Origin: Lachnospiraceae bacterium
Lineage (GTDB): Bacteria; Bacillota; Clostridia; Lachnospirales; Lachnospiraceae
DNA: 64,000 nucleotides
Reading direction: 5' to 3'
Assembly (NCBI GenBank): GCA_910574865.1
Contig: CAJTDN010000015.1
Coordinates: forward strand, 1 to 64,000
Position 1 is the first letter of the stretch, and each line of letters begins with the position of its first letter. The position numbers and the translations under genes are program-made. The notes beneath the pieces are model-generated. The model made no database searches. It had not been told where the DNA came from and worked only from the letters and a program-made list of their open reading frames with translations. Of the stretch, positions 54,646 through 63,100 are shown piece by piece.

Positions 54646-55395
54646 ATGGGAAGAAAAAAAATTATTGCGGGCAACTGGAAAATGAACAAGACCCCGAGCG
54701 AGGCGGTCGCGTTGGTGGAAGAGTTGAAGCCGTTGGTGGCAAATGAAGAAGTGGATGTCGTGTTCTGCGTGCCGGCCATCGACATCATTCCGGTCGTGGA
54801 AGCCGTTTGGGGCAGTAATATCAAAGTGGGCGCGGAGAACATGTATTATCAGGAGAGCGGTGCCTATACGGGGGAGATTTCGCCGGACATGCTCGTGGAC
54901 GCGGGAGTAAAATATGTCGTTTTGGGACATTCTGAGAGAAGAGAATATTTTGGCGAGACGAACGAGGACGTGAACAAGAAGGTCTTGAAAGCCATCGAGC
55001 ACGGCATCACGCCAATCATGTGCTGCGGCGAGACGCTTGAGCAGAGGGAGCAGGGCGTGACGATGGACTTCATTCGCCAGCAGGTGAAGGTGGGCTATCA
55101 AAACGTGACGGCGGACCAGGCGAAGAACACGGTAATCGCGTACGAGCCAATCTGGGCGATTGGAACCGGCAAGACCGCCACCACGGCGCAGGCGGAAGAG
55201 GTTTGTGCGGGAATCCGCGCCTGCATCGAGGAGATTTATGATACGGCGACGGCAGAGGCCATCCGCATCCAGTACGGCGGTTCCGTGAACGCGTCGAACG
55301 CGGCGGAGCTGTTCGCACAGCCGGACATCGACGGCGGCCTGGTCGGCGGCGCGTCCTTGAAAGCAGATTTCGGAAAGATTGTCTGCTATAAGTAA
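54646..55395 (+). CDS. tpiA: triosephosphate isomerase
   Basis: 249 residues. GNWKMNKT holds the catalytic Lys, [10 protein letters not shown] the His, and [14 protein letters not shown] the catalytic Glu and the flexible loop. It interconverts DHAP and glyceraldehyde 3-phosphate. AAAAGGAG precedes ATG 54646. gpmI follows after nine bases, so they share a message. Confidence 0.97.
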   Translation: MGRKKIIAGNWKMNKTPSEAVALVEELKPLVANEEVDVVFCVPAIDIIPVVEAVWGSNIKVGAENMYYQESGAYTGEISPDMLVDAGVKYVVLGHSERREYFGETNEDVNKKVLKAIEHGITPIMCCGETLEQREQGVTMDFIRQQVKVGYQNVTADQAKNTVIAYEPIWAIGTGKTATTAQAEEVCAGIRACIEEIYDTATAEAIRIQYGGSVNASNAAELFAQPDIDGGLVGGASLKADFGKIVCYK

Positions 55396-55404
55396 GGAGA
55401 AGTA

Positions 55405-56946
55405 ATGATGAGCAAAAAACCAACCGTATTAATGATTCTGGATGGATATGGCCTGAACGACAAGGCGGAAGGCAACGCGATTGCGCAGGCGGCCACGCCG
55501 GTGATGGACAAATTGATGGCGGAGTGCCCGTTCGTGAAAGGCAACGCGAGCGGAATGGCGGTCGGCCTGCCAGACGGCCAGATGGGCAATTCCGAGGTGG
55601 GACACTTGAACATGGGAGCCGGACGCATCGTCTACCAGGATTTGACCAAAATCACGAAGGCCATCCAGGATGGGGATTTCTTTGAAAACAAGGCGCTTTT
55701 GTCGGCATGTGAAAATGTCAAGGCGAACGGTTCCTCGCTCCACCTGATGGGACTGGTTTCGGATGGCGGCGTGCACAGCCACAACGAGCACATTTATGGC
55801 CTGCTTGAGTTGGCAAAGAGGCAGGGAATCGAAAAGGTATATGTGCATTGTTTCCTGGACGGGCGGGACACCCCGCCGGCATCGGGAAAAGGCTACGTGG
55901 AGGAACTGGAAGCGAAGATGCAGGAGATTGGCGTCGGGGCCGTGGCCAGCGTGATGGGGCGTTATTATGTGATGGACAGGGATAATCGTTGGGACAGAGT
56001 CGAGAAGGCATATATGGCGCTGACGAAGGGAATCGGCGAGACAGCCGCGTCCGGGCCGGAAGGTATTCAGGCATCCTATGACAAGGACGCGACCGACGAG
56101 TTCGTGTTGCCGACCGTCGTGATGAAGGACGGGGTTCCGGTGGCCACGATAAAAGAAAACGATTCTGTCATTTTCTATAATTTTCGTCCGGATCGTGCAA
56201 GGGAGATTACGAGGACGTTCTGCGATGACGAGTTTAGCGGATTTGAGCGTGGCGGGCGGATTAAGACGACGTTCGTATGCTTCACGGAGTACGACGTGAC
56301 GATCGCCAACAAGCAGGTGGCGTTTGTCAAGGAAAAAATCACCAACACGTTTGGTGAGTTCTTGGCGGCAAACGGACTTAGGCAGGCACGTATTGCGGAG
56401 ACGGAGAAGTATGCACATGTCACGTTCTTTTTCAATGGCGGAGTGGAAAAGCCAAACGAGGGCGAAGACCGGATTCTCGTGAATTCACCTAAGGTGGCGA
56501 CTTACGACTTGAAGCCGGAGATGAGCGCCTACGAAGTGTGTGACAAGCTGGTCGAGGCCATCAAATCGGGCGGTTATGACGTGATTATCATCAATTTTGC
56601 CAATCCGGACATGGTGGGGCATACTGGCGTGCAGGCGGCGGCCATCAAGGCCATCGAGGCGGTGGACGAGTGCGTTGGAAAGGCCGTCGCGGCTTTGAAG
56701 GAAGTGGACGGGCAGATGTTCCTCTGCGCCGATCATGGAAACGCGGAGCAGCTGGTTGACGAGGAGACGGGCGCGCCGTTTACCGCACATACCACGAATC
56801 CGGTTCCGTTTATCCTGATTAACGCCGACCCGGCTTACAAGTTGCGCGAGGGCGGTTGTCTGGCCGACATTGCCCCGACATTGATTGAGATGATGGGCAT
56901 GGAACAGCCGGCCGAGATGAGCGGGAAGTCATTGCTGGTACGTTAG
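55405..56946 (+). CDS. gpmI: 2,3-bisphosphoglycerate-independent phosphoglycerate mutase
   Basis: 513 residues, two-domain alkaline-phosphatase fold. MILDGYGLND at the start, GNSEVGHLNMGAG with the catalytic serine in the metal site, and ADHGNAEQL at the C-terminal metal site. It interconverts 3- and 2-phosphoglycerate using manganese. TAAGGAGAAG precedes ATG 55405 (ATG 55408 possible). It ends the glycolytic cluster; enolase is not in the window. Confidence 0.97.
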   Translation: MMSKKPTVLMILDGYGLNDKAEGNAIAQAATPVMDKLMAECPFVKGNASGMAVGLPDGQMGNSEVGHLNMGAGRIVYQDLTKITKAIQDGDFFENKALLSACENVKANGSSLHLMGLVSDGGVHSHNEHIYGLLELAKRQGIEKVYVHCFLDGRDTPPASGKGYVEELEAKMQEIGVGAVASVMGRYYVMDRDNRWDRVEKAYMALTKGIGETAASGPEGIQASYDKDATDEFVLPTVVMKDGVPVATIKENDSVIFYNFRPDRAREITRTFCDDEFSGFERGGRIKTTFVCFTEYDVTIANKQVAFVKEKITNTFGEFLAANGLRQARIAETEKYAHVTFFFNGGVEKPNEGEDRILVNSPKVATYDLKPEMSAYEVCDKLVEAIKSGGYDVIIINFANPDMVGHTGVQAAAIKAIEAVDECVGKAVAALKEVDGQMFLCADHGNAEQLVDEETGAPFTAHTTNPVPFILINADPAYKLREGGCLADIAPTLIEMMGMEQPAEMSGKSLLVR

Positions 56947-57017
56947 TAAGACGAAGCTTTGCCTTTGGCTTAATCGTTGAATGTCAATTATTTGTTGTTG
57001 TACGATAAAGGAAAGAT

Positions 57018-57055
57018 AGGATGTCGCAAGGTCATATATGGGCGGCATCCTTTTT
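57018..57055 (+). terminator. terminator of the glycolytic cluster
   Basis: GGATGTCGC pairs with GCGGCATCC (one T-G), then TTTTTG. Confidence 0.85.
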
Positions 57056-57190
57056 GCGTTATTGATAATTTTGCTTGCAAAGGGGAGGGGAATGTGATAT
57101 CATACTAAACATATAGGAAAATAGTATATATGATGGTATAGTAAAACGTACAGATATGTAGTGTAGTAAATCGTATAGGGGGAGACGGAC

Positions 57191-57664
57191 ATGAAAATCT
57201 CGACAAAGGGGCGTTATGCGCTTCGAATGATGGTAGATTTGGCGGAACATGACGATGGTGAATACATCCGCTTGAAGGATATCGCCATCCGCCAGGAAAT
57301 CACGTTGAAATATCTGGAACAGATTATCCCGCAGTTGACCAGGAGCGGGCTGGTCAGGAGCTGTCGGGGAAACAATGGCGGCTACATGCTGACGCGCGGG
57401 CCGGAGGAATACACGGTGGGGGAGATTATCCGGGCGTTAGAAGGCAGTCTTGCTCCCGTGGCTTGTATCACTGACAATCCGAATCGATGTCCAAGGCAGG
57501 AGGAGTGTGCCACGTTGGAATTTTGGGAAGGATTATGGCGTGTCGTGAATGAGTACATGGATGGCGTGACGCTGGCCGACTTGATGGAAAAACATGTCTG
57601 CCGGACGCGACAAGACGAGGAGGGACGGGATGCAGGATCGGTTCGTGACACGAAGACAATTTGA
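57191..57664 (+). CDS. Rrf2-family transcriptional regulator (IscR/CymR type)
   Basis: 157 residues from ATG 57191 (GGGGGAGACGG ahead). A winged helix (MKISTKGRYALRMMVDLA, then LEQIIPQLTRSGLVRSCRG) is followed by Cys92, Cys100 and Cys106, placed like the IscR Fe-S ligands. The window has iscS-iscU upstream and cysK two genes downstream, so it may sense Fe-S status (IscR) or cysteine supply (CymR); the cysteines favour the first. The leader 57090-57180 has repeated TATAGTA-like dyads that could be its own operator. Confidence 0.88.
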   Translation: MKISTKGRYALRMMVDLAEHDDGEYIRLKDIAIRQEITLKYLEQIIPQLTRSGLVRSCRGNNGGYMLTRGPEEYTVGEIIRALEGSLAPVACITDNPNRCPRQEECATLEFWEGLWRVVNEYMDGVTLADLMEKHVCRTRQDEEGRDAGSVRDTKTI

Positions 57665-58424
57665 GAGAACGGAAATGCTGATTGGCGGGAAGGGAATGGA
57701 GAGGCTTGGAAAGGCCCGGGTGGCCGTGTTCGGAATCGGCGGCGTCGGCGGTTACACGGTGGAGGCGCTTGCGCGCAGCGGCATCGGGAGCCTGGATTTG
57801 ATTGATGACGACAAGGTGGCATGGTCAAACCTGAACCGGCAGATTGTCGCTACCGTAAAGACCGTCGGGCGTTATAAGGTGGACGTGGCAAAGGAGCGGA
57901 TATTGGAAATTAATCCGGAGGCGGAAGTCGTGACGCACAAAGTGTTTTATATGCCGGACACGGCATGCCGGTTTGACTTTTCGCGATATGACTATGTCGT
58001 GGACGCGATTGACACGGTGAGCGGGAAACTGGAATTGGCGGAGCAGGCATATCGGGCGGGAACCAGGATCATCAGTTCCATGGGGGCGGGGAACAAGATG
58101 GATGCCGCAGCGTTCTTGGTCGCGGACATTTATGAAACGTCGGTCTGTCCTTTGGCGCGGGTCATGCGCCGAGAATTGAAAAAACGTGGCATTCCAAGGT
58201 TGAAGGTCGTATATTCCCGGGAGAAACCGCTAAGTCCACCTCAAGCCGAGGCGGACTCCTCGTCCCGGCACATGGGAAAAGAGGACTCGCCGTCCTCTCA
58301 TACGACCGAGGAAATGCCGATGTCGCATCCGAAGAGACAGACACCGGGCAGCAATGCTTTCGTCCCATCCGTCGCGGGATTGATTATCGCTGGCGAGGTG
58401 GTTAGGGATTTGACGGGGGTATGA
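57630..58424 (+). CDS. tcdA: tRNA threonylcarbamoyladenosine dehydratase (TcdA)
   Basis: 264 residues. ATG 57630 has GAGGAGGGAC ahead and overlaps the Rrf2 gene by 35 bases. ThiF/E1-like fold: VFGIGGVGGYTVEALARSG nucleotide loop and the DDDKVAWSNLNRQ segment. It cyclises t6A37 to ct6A in tRNAs. Residues ~205-245 are a Ser/Pro/Glu/His-rich insert (ADSSSRHMGKEDSPSSH) replacing the normally short loop. The overlap implies co-expression with the regulator. Confidence 0.9.
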   Translation: MQDRFVTRRQFERTEMLIGGKGMERLGKARVAVFGIGGVGGYTVEALARSGIGSLDLIDDDKVAWSNLNRQIVATVKTVGRYKVDVAKERILEINPEAEVVTHKVFYMPDTACRFDFSRYDYVVDAIDTVSGKLELAEQAYRAGTRIISSMGAGNKMDAAAFLVADIYETSVCPLARVMRRELKKRGIPRLKVVYSREKPLSPPQAEADSSSRHMGKEDSPSSHTTEEMPMSHPKRQTPGSNAFVPSVAGLIIAGEVVRDLTGV

Positions 58425-58538
58425 GCCTCATAGAATCATATGTATTGAAGAAGAAAGAATATCATGGACATGTGTTTGGTTTGTCGTCATTCGCATGCCG
58501 ACAGTCAAAAATAAAACAAAGAAAGAAGGAAATGGATC

Positions 58539-59474
58539 ATGTCAGGAAGGATTTATAAGGGAGCATTGGAATTGATTGGAAATACGCCGCTCGTGGAGCT
58601 TGGGAACGTGGGGCGGGAACTTGGCTTGAACGCAACGGTGTTGGTGAAGTTGGAATATTTCAATCCGGCGGGCAGCGTGAAAGATCGGATTGCAAAAGCG
58701 ATAATCGAGGACGCGGAGGAGAAAGGCATTTTAAAGGAAGGGGCCGTCATCATTGAGCCGACTTCGGGAAATACGGGGATTGGGCTTGCCTCCATCGCGG
58801 CGGTCAAGGGTTATCGCCTGGTTTTGACGATGCCGGAGACGATGAGCGTGGAGAGAAGAAATATTTTGAAAGCATACGGCGCGGAACTGGTGTTGACAGA
58901 AGGAAGCCAGGGCATGAAGGGCGCAATTGCAAAGGCAGAAGAACTTGCGAAGGAGATTCCGGGAAGTTTTTTGGCGGGACAGTTCATAAATCCGGCGAAT
59001 CCGGCGGCGCATCTTTCGACGACCGGACCGGAAATCTGGAGAGACACGGAAGGAAGCGTGGACGTGTTCGTGGCAGGCGTCGGCACGGGCGGGACGCTCA
59101 CCGGTGTCGGAACTTATTTGAAATCGCAGAATCCAAACGTCAAAGTCGTGGCGGTCGAACCATCAAATTCACCGGTGCTTTCCAAGGGAAAGAGCGGGCC
59201 GCATAAAATTCAGGGGATTGGGGCAGGTTTTGTACCTGAGGTGCTGAATACAAAGATTTATGACGAAATTATGCCAATCGAGGATGATGACGCGTTCGCG
59301 GCGGCCAAATTGCTGGCAAAGAAAGAGGGCGTGCTGGTCGGAATTTCGTCGGGAGCGGCGCTTCACGCGGCGATTACGTTGGCAGGGCGAGAAGAGTATA
59401 AGGGGAAGACGATTGTGGCCTTGTTGCCGGATAGCGGCGACCGTTATTATTCCACGCCGTTGTTTGCGGAATGA
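58539..59474 (+). CDS. cysK: cysteine synthase A
   Basis: 311 residues. PLP Lys48 in NPAGSVKDR, the [10 protein letters not shown] loop and the [11 protein letters not shown] phosphate loop. It makes cysteine from O-acetylserine and sulfide. AAGAAAGAAGGAAA precedes the ATG. The Rrf2 regulator two genes upstream is a likely controller, as CymR controls cysK in other Firmicutes. Confidence 0.96.
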   Translation: MSGRIYKGALELIGNTPLVELGNVGRELGLNATVLVKLEYFNPAGSVKDRIAKAIIEDAEEKGILKEGAVIIEPTSGNTGIGLASIAAVKGYRLVLTMPETMSVERRNILKAYGAELVLTEGSQGMKGAIAKAEELAKEIPGSFLAGQFINPANPAAHLSTTGPEIWRDTEGSVDVFVAGVGTGGTLTGVGTYLKSQNPNVKVVAVEPSNSPVLSKGKSGPHKIQGIGAGFVPEVLNTKIYDEIMPIEDDDAFAAAKLLAKKEGVLVGISSGAALHAAITLAGREEYKGKTIVALLPDSGDRYYSTPLFAE

Positions 59475-59504
59475 ATTGCAGGATGGTCTTGTTGGATTTC
59501 ATGG

Positions 59505-59537
59505 AGGCATGCGCTTTGTCGCATGCCTTTGATTTGA
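59505..59537 (+). terminator. terminator of cysK
   Basis: GGCATGCG-ctttgt-CGCATGCC, then TTTGATTTG. Confidence 0.75.
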
Positions 59538-59596
59538 TGAGGAACGTATACTGTGTGCGAGACTAATAATTATTTTACGAGTTTTGAGATTAATGG

Positions 59597-59625
59597 TTGA
59601 CTTTTACGCGGTAAAGTAGCATAAT
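59597..59625 (+). promoter_or_regulatory. promoter of lysA
   Basis: TTGACT, 17 bases, CATAAT. The leader is too short (about 30 bases) for a lysine riboswitch. Confidence 0.7.
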
Positions 59626-59663
59626 GTCCGTGACGAGACGATGAAGAAAAGGGAGGCTGTACG

Positions 59664-60944
59664 ATGAAGAAAGTACCATTTGTGACAAAGGAACGGTTGG
59701 AAGAGATTACAAAAGTCTATCCGACTCCGTTTCATTTGTACGACGAGAAAGGAATCCGGACGAACGCAAAGGCGCTTAAGGAGGCGTTTTCGTGGAATCC
59801 GGGATATAAGGAATATTTTGCGGTGAAGGCGGCGCCGAACCCGTTCCTGATGGAAATATTGAAGGAAGAAGGCTGTGGCTGCGACTGCTCTTCCTATACG
59901 GAGTTGATGTTGTCGGATGCCGTCGGTGTGGACGGGCACGACATCATGTTTTCGTCCAACGACACGCCCGAGGAGGATTTCAAGCTGGCGGAACGGCTGG
60001 GGGCGATTATCAACCTGGACGATATCACGCACATTGATTTTTTGGAGAAGACGATTGGGTACATTCCAGAGACCATCAGCTGTCGTTATAATCCGGGCGG
60101 GTTGTTTCAAATCAGCAACGGCATCATGGACAACCCGGGCGACGCCAAGTATGGCATGACGACGGGGCAGCTTTCGGATGCATTTCGCATATTGAAAGAA
60201 AAGGGCGCGAAGGAGTTCGGCATCCACGCGTTTTTGGCGAGCAACACGGTGACGAACGAGTATTACCCGGTGCTGGCGAAGATTTTGTTCGAGCAGGCGG
60301 TGAGGCTGAAGGAGGAGACGGGCGTACACATAGGCTTCATCAACTTGTCTGGCGGCATTGGCATTCCGTACAAACCGGAGCAGGAGCAAAACGACATTTT
60401 TGCAATCGGGGAAGGCGTGCGCCGTGTTTATGAGGAAGTATTGGTTCCGGCGGGAATGGGCGACGTGGCGATTTATACCGAGCTTGGCCGCTACATGACG
60501 GGACCGTTCGGATGCCTGGTGACGAAGGCAATCCATGAGAAGCACACGCACAAGGAGTATGTCGGCGTGGACGCGTGCGCGGTCAACCTGATGCGCCCGG
60601 CCATGTACGGGGCGTACCACCACATTACCGTGGCGGGGAAGGAAAACGAGCCGTGCGACCACATGTATGACGTTGCCGGTTCCTTGTGCGAGAATAACGA
60701 CAAGTTTGCCATCGACCGGATGCTGCCGAAGGTGGAGAAAGGCGATTATCTGGTAATCCATGACACGGGGGCGCATGGATTTGCCATGGGTTATAATTAT
60801 AATGGGAAATTGAAGTCGGCGGAGCTGTTGCTTTGCGAGGATGGTGACGTGCAATTGATTCGCCGTGCCGAGACCCCGGCGGATTATTTTGCCACGTTTG
60901 ACTGCTTTGAGGTCGGAAAGAAATTGTTGTCGTCGGAAAAGTAA
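59664..60944 (+). CDS. lysA: diaminopimelate decarboxylase
   Basis: 426 residues. PLP lysine in EYFAVKAAPNP, the NLSGGIGIPY glycine loop, and C-terminal DACAVNLMRPAMYGAYHH with PLP contacts. It converts meso-diaminopimelate to lysine. AAAAGGGAGG precedes the ATG. It belongs to the long LysA subgroup used by Clostridia. A dyad (ATGGCGCGAAAC/GTTTCGCGCCAT at 60957-60998) follows it. Confidence 0.94.
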   Translation: MKKVPFVTKERLEEITKVYPTPFHLYDEKGIRTNAKALKEAFSWNPGYKEYFAVKAAPNPFLMEILKEEGCGCDCSSYTELMLSDAVGVDGHDIMFSSNDTPEEDFKLAERLGAIINLDDITHIDFLEKTIGYIPETISCRYNPGGLFQISNGIMDNPGDAKYGMTTGQLSDAFRILKEKGAKEFGIHAFLASNTVTNEYYPVLAKILFEQAVRLKEETGVHIGFINLSGGIGIPYKPEQEQNDIFAIGEGVRRVYEEVLVPAGMGDVAIYTELGRYMTGPFGCLVTKAIHEKHTHKEYVGVDACAVNLMRPAMYGAYHHITVAGKENEPCDHMYDVAGSLCENNDKFAIDRMLPKVEKGDYLVIHDTGAHGFAMGYNYNGKLKSAELLLCEDGDVQLIRRAETPADYFATFDCFEVGKKLLSSEK

Positions 60945-60956
60945 TGGAATGTGGGG

Positions 60957-60998
60957 ATGGCGCGAAACGCGAATGGGCATGATTTGGTTTCGCGCCAT
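60957..60998. terminator. dyad after lysA
   Basis: A perfect 12-bp stem with an 18-base loop and no T run; likely a 3' end for lysA. Confidence 0.5.
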
Positions 60999-61042
60999 GT
61001 AATATGCATGAAAATAACTTTTCGGTATTCCTGGACATAAAC

Positions 61043-61080
61043 AAAAACACGAGCCTGAACCGATGTGATTCAAACTCGCG
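61043..61080 (-). terminator. terminator of tRNA-Leu
   Basis: Minus strand: CGCGAG..GAA, loop, TTC..CTCGTG, then TTTTTG. Confidence 0.65.
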
Positions 61081-61088
61081 CCATATAG

Positions 61089-61171
61089 TGCGGATGATGG
61101 GACTTGAACCCATACGTAGTCACCTACGCAAGATTTTGAGTCTTGTGCGTCTGCCATTCCGCCACATCCGC
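61089..61171 (-). tRNA. tRNA-Leu (anticodon CAA)
   Basis: An 83-base class II tRNA on the minus strand. Acceptor GCGGATG/CATCCGC, anticodon arm CAAGA-CTCAAAA-TCTTG reading CAA, a variable arm around CGTAGGTGACTACG, and T arm GGGTTCAAGTCCC. CCA is not encoded. Confidence 0.93.
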
Positions 61172-61335
61172 AAGGGTCTTACAAATCAATACATTTCTTA
61201 GACCGTTACTTATCTTACCATAAATATTCCTGTTTTGCAACACTTTTTTTGATATTTTTATTTTTTGTGCAAATTAAACAAAGAATAAAGCGGATTTAAA
61301 ACAAAAAGCATTTATCTGTACTATGGGCGAGAACT

Positions 61336-61461
61336 ATGCTCGGAAGGGGTGAACATGGGGGGCTGGCAAATAAGTATTACGACTTGCCGGTGGCAGGCGG
61401 CTACATGGCGGCGAACCATTATGGGAAGCTTGAAGGGGTCATGAGCAATTGTGACAAATAA
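61336..61461 (+). CDS. possible small ORF or gene remnant
   Basis: A 41-codon frame with protein-like content (LANKYYDLPVAGGYMAANHY, then GKLEGVMSNCDK). No ribosome site is convincing. An overlapping frame just upstream (MGENYARKG) would join it after a one-base shift. Could be the tail of a lost gene; not recognised. Confidence 0.25.
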   Translation: MLGRGEHGGLANKYYDLPVAGGYMAANHYGKLEGVMSNCDK

Positions 61462-61497
61462 AACTGCCAAATCCTTTTTTTTTCGGCAAAAATCTAA

Positions 61498-61525
61498 TTG
61501 TTCTTTACAGAAAAGGTGCTATAAT
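61498..61525 (+). promoter_or_regulatory. promoter of trkA
   Basis: TTGTTC, 16 bases, TATAAT; 110-base leader. Confidence 0.55.
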
Positions 61526-61635
61526 TAGTAGCGGGCAAGAATGTTTATGAAAATGGCATCGAGCCATATTTCTTACGCTTAAGACATGTAAGAAATAAAA
61601 ATACAAGAAAAAACGCTTGGCCCAGGAGGATTATC

Positions 61636-62994
61636 GTGAAAATCATTATAGCGGGCGGAGGCAAGGTGGGCGCGAAGTTGACGCGCATGCTTTCCGCGGA
61701 GGAACATGAGATTGTCTTGATTGATTCCAAAAGCAAAGTCGCGGGAGAGACGGTGAACCAGTTCGACGTGATGACGGTACAAGGGAACTGCGCGTCCGTG
61801 GAAGTGCTTGAACAAGCGAACGTGGAGGAAGCGGAGCTTCTGATTGCCGTGACGGGTACCGATGAGGTGAATCTTCTCTGTTGCCTGACGGCACATTACA
61901 TGAACAAGGAGATTCACACCATCGCGCGTATTCGCAGCCCCGAGTACAGTGGGCAGATTTCCCGCATGCGGGGGGCGTTCGCCCTTTCCATGGTGGTAAA
62001 TCCGGAAATGCAGGCGGCCCGCGAGATTGACCGGCTGCTTCGGTTTCCCGGGTTTTTGAAGCGGGACACGTTTGCCAGGAACCGGGTGGAAATCGTGGAA
62101 CTGAGGGTGAACGAGGACAGCGTTCTAGATGGCCTTTCCCTGAGCAGCCTGGAAAATGTGGCGAAGTGCAAGGTGCTGGTTTGCACGGTTTTGCGTAATG
62201 GCAACGCCGTGGCGCCGGACGGGAGCTTCGTCCTGAAGGAGGGCGACCGTATTTTCGTCACGGCTCCCACGTACAACCTCTCGCTCCTTTTGAAAAACCT
62301 GGGCATTTTGCCGAGAAAGGTCAAGAAGGTGATAATTTGCGGGGGCGGCCGCCTGAGCTATTATCTGGCGATGATGCTGCAGAAGAGCGGCATGGGCGTG
62401 AAGCTCGTGGAAAAGAATTATGAGCGCAGCGTGGAGCTGGCGAAGCTGTTGCCGAAGGCGGACATCGTGTGCGGGGACGCCACGGACTGGTCTTTTTTGG
62501 AGAGCGAGGGCGTTTCCCATTATGACGCGGTCGTCGCCCTGACCGGCATGGACGAGATGAACATGGTGATTTCACTCTATGGGGGGAAAAGCGGCGTGCC
62601 GCAGGTGATTACCAAGCTGGTGCACATGCAGAGCAGCGTGCTGGGTGATTTGCCGCTTGGCAGCATCATCGACCCCAAGGAGTTGTGCAGCAACCTTATC
62701 GTGAAGTACGTGAGGTCTTTGACCAACCAGGACTGTGCGGCCATCACGGTGCACTCGATTGCCGACGGGCAGGCGGAGGCGGAGGAATTTCGCATTGATA
62801 AGGCATCCAGGTATTGCGGTGTTCCCCTGAAGGAACTGAATTTAAAGAAGAACGTGCTGATTGTCTGCATCAATCACGGGGCGGAGTTGGTAATTCCGAG
62901 CGGCGATTCCAGCTATGAGCAGGGGGACACGGTCATCGTGGTGAACAGCCGCCAGGAGGTCATAAGCCAGTTTAATGACATTTTTGAGTATTAG
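61636..62994 (+). CDS. trkA: Trk potassium uptake regulator TrkA
   Basis: 452 residues. Two RCK (TrkA-N plus TrkA-C) modules: the first opens IIAGGGKVGAKLTRML, the second VIICGGGRLSYYLAMML near residue 230. Both bind nucleotides and gate the TrkH channel from the cytoplasm. ATG 61636 has CAGGAGGAT ahead. trkH follows after about 105 bases that contain a nested hairpin (GGCC/GGCTG/AAT). Confidence 0.95.
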   Translation: MKIIIAGGGKVGAKLTRMLSAEEHEIVLIDSKSKVAGETVNQFDVMTVQGNCASVEVLEQANVEEAELLIAVTGTDEVNLLCCLTAHYMNKEIHTIARIRSPEYSGQISRMRGAFALSMVVNPEMQAAREIDRLLRFPGFLKRDTFARNRVEIVELRVNEDSVLDGLSLSSLENVAKCKVLVCTVLRNGNAVAPDGSFVLKEGDRIFVTAPTYNLSLLLKNLGILPRKVKKVIICGGGRLSYYLAMMLQKSGMGVKLVEKNYERSVELAKLLPKADIVCGDATDWSFLESEGVSHYDAVVALTGMDEMNMVISLYGGKSGVPQVITKLVHMQSSVLGDLPLGSIIDPKELCSNLIVKYVRSLTNQDCAAITVHSIADGQAEAEEFRIDKASRYCGVPLKELNLKKNVLIVCINHGAELVIPSGDSSYEQGDTVIVVNSRQEVISQFNDIFEY

Positions 62995-63100
62995 TACAGC
63001 GAATATTAAGTAATTGAGGGTTCGGCCCTGGCTGGAATGTGAAGGGTATTTCAGCCGTGCGGCCGGGAAATCTTTTGACGTTTTCGGGGATTAGGGAAAT

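Noticed and set aside
59538-59663. Lysine riboswitch before lysA
   Set aside because: The promoter lies about 40 bases from the start, leaving no room for the aptamer.
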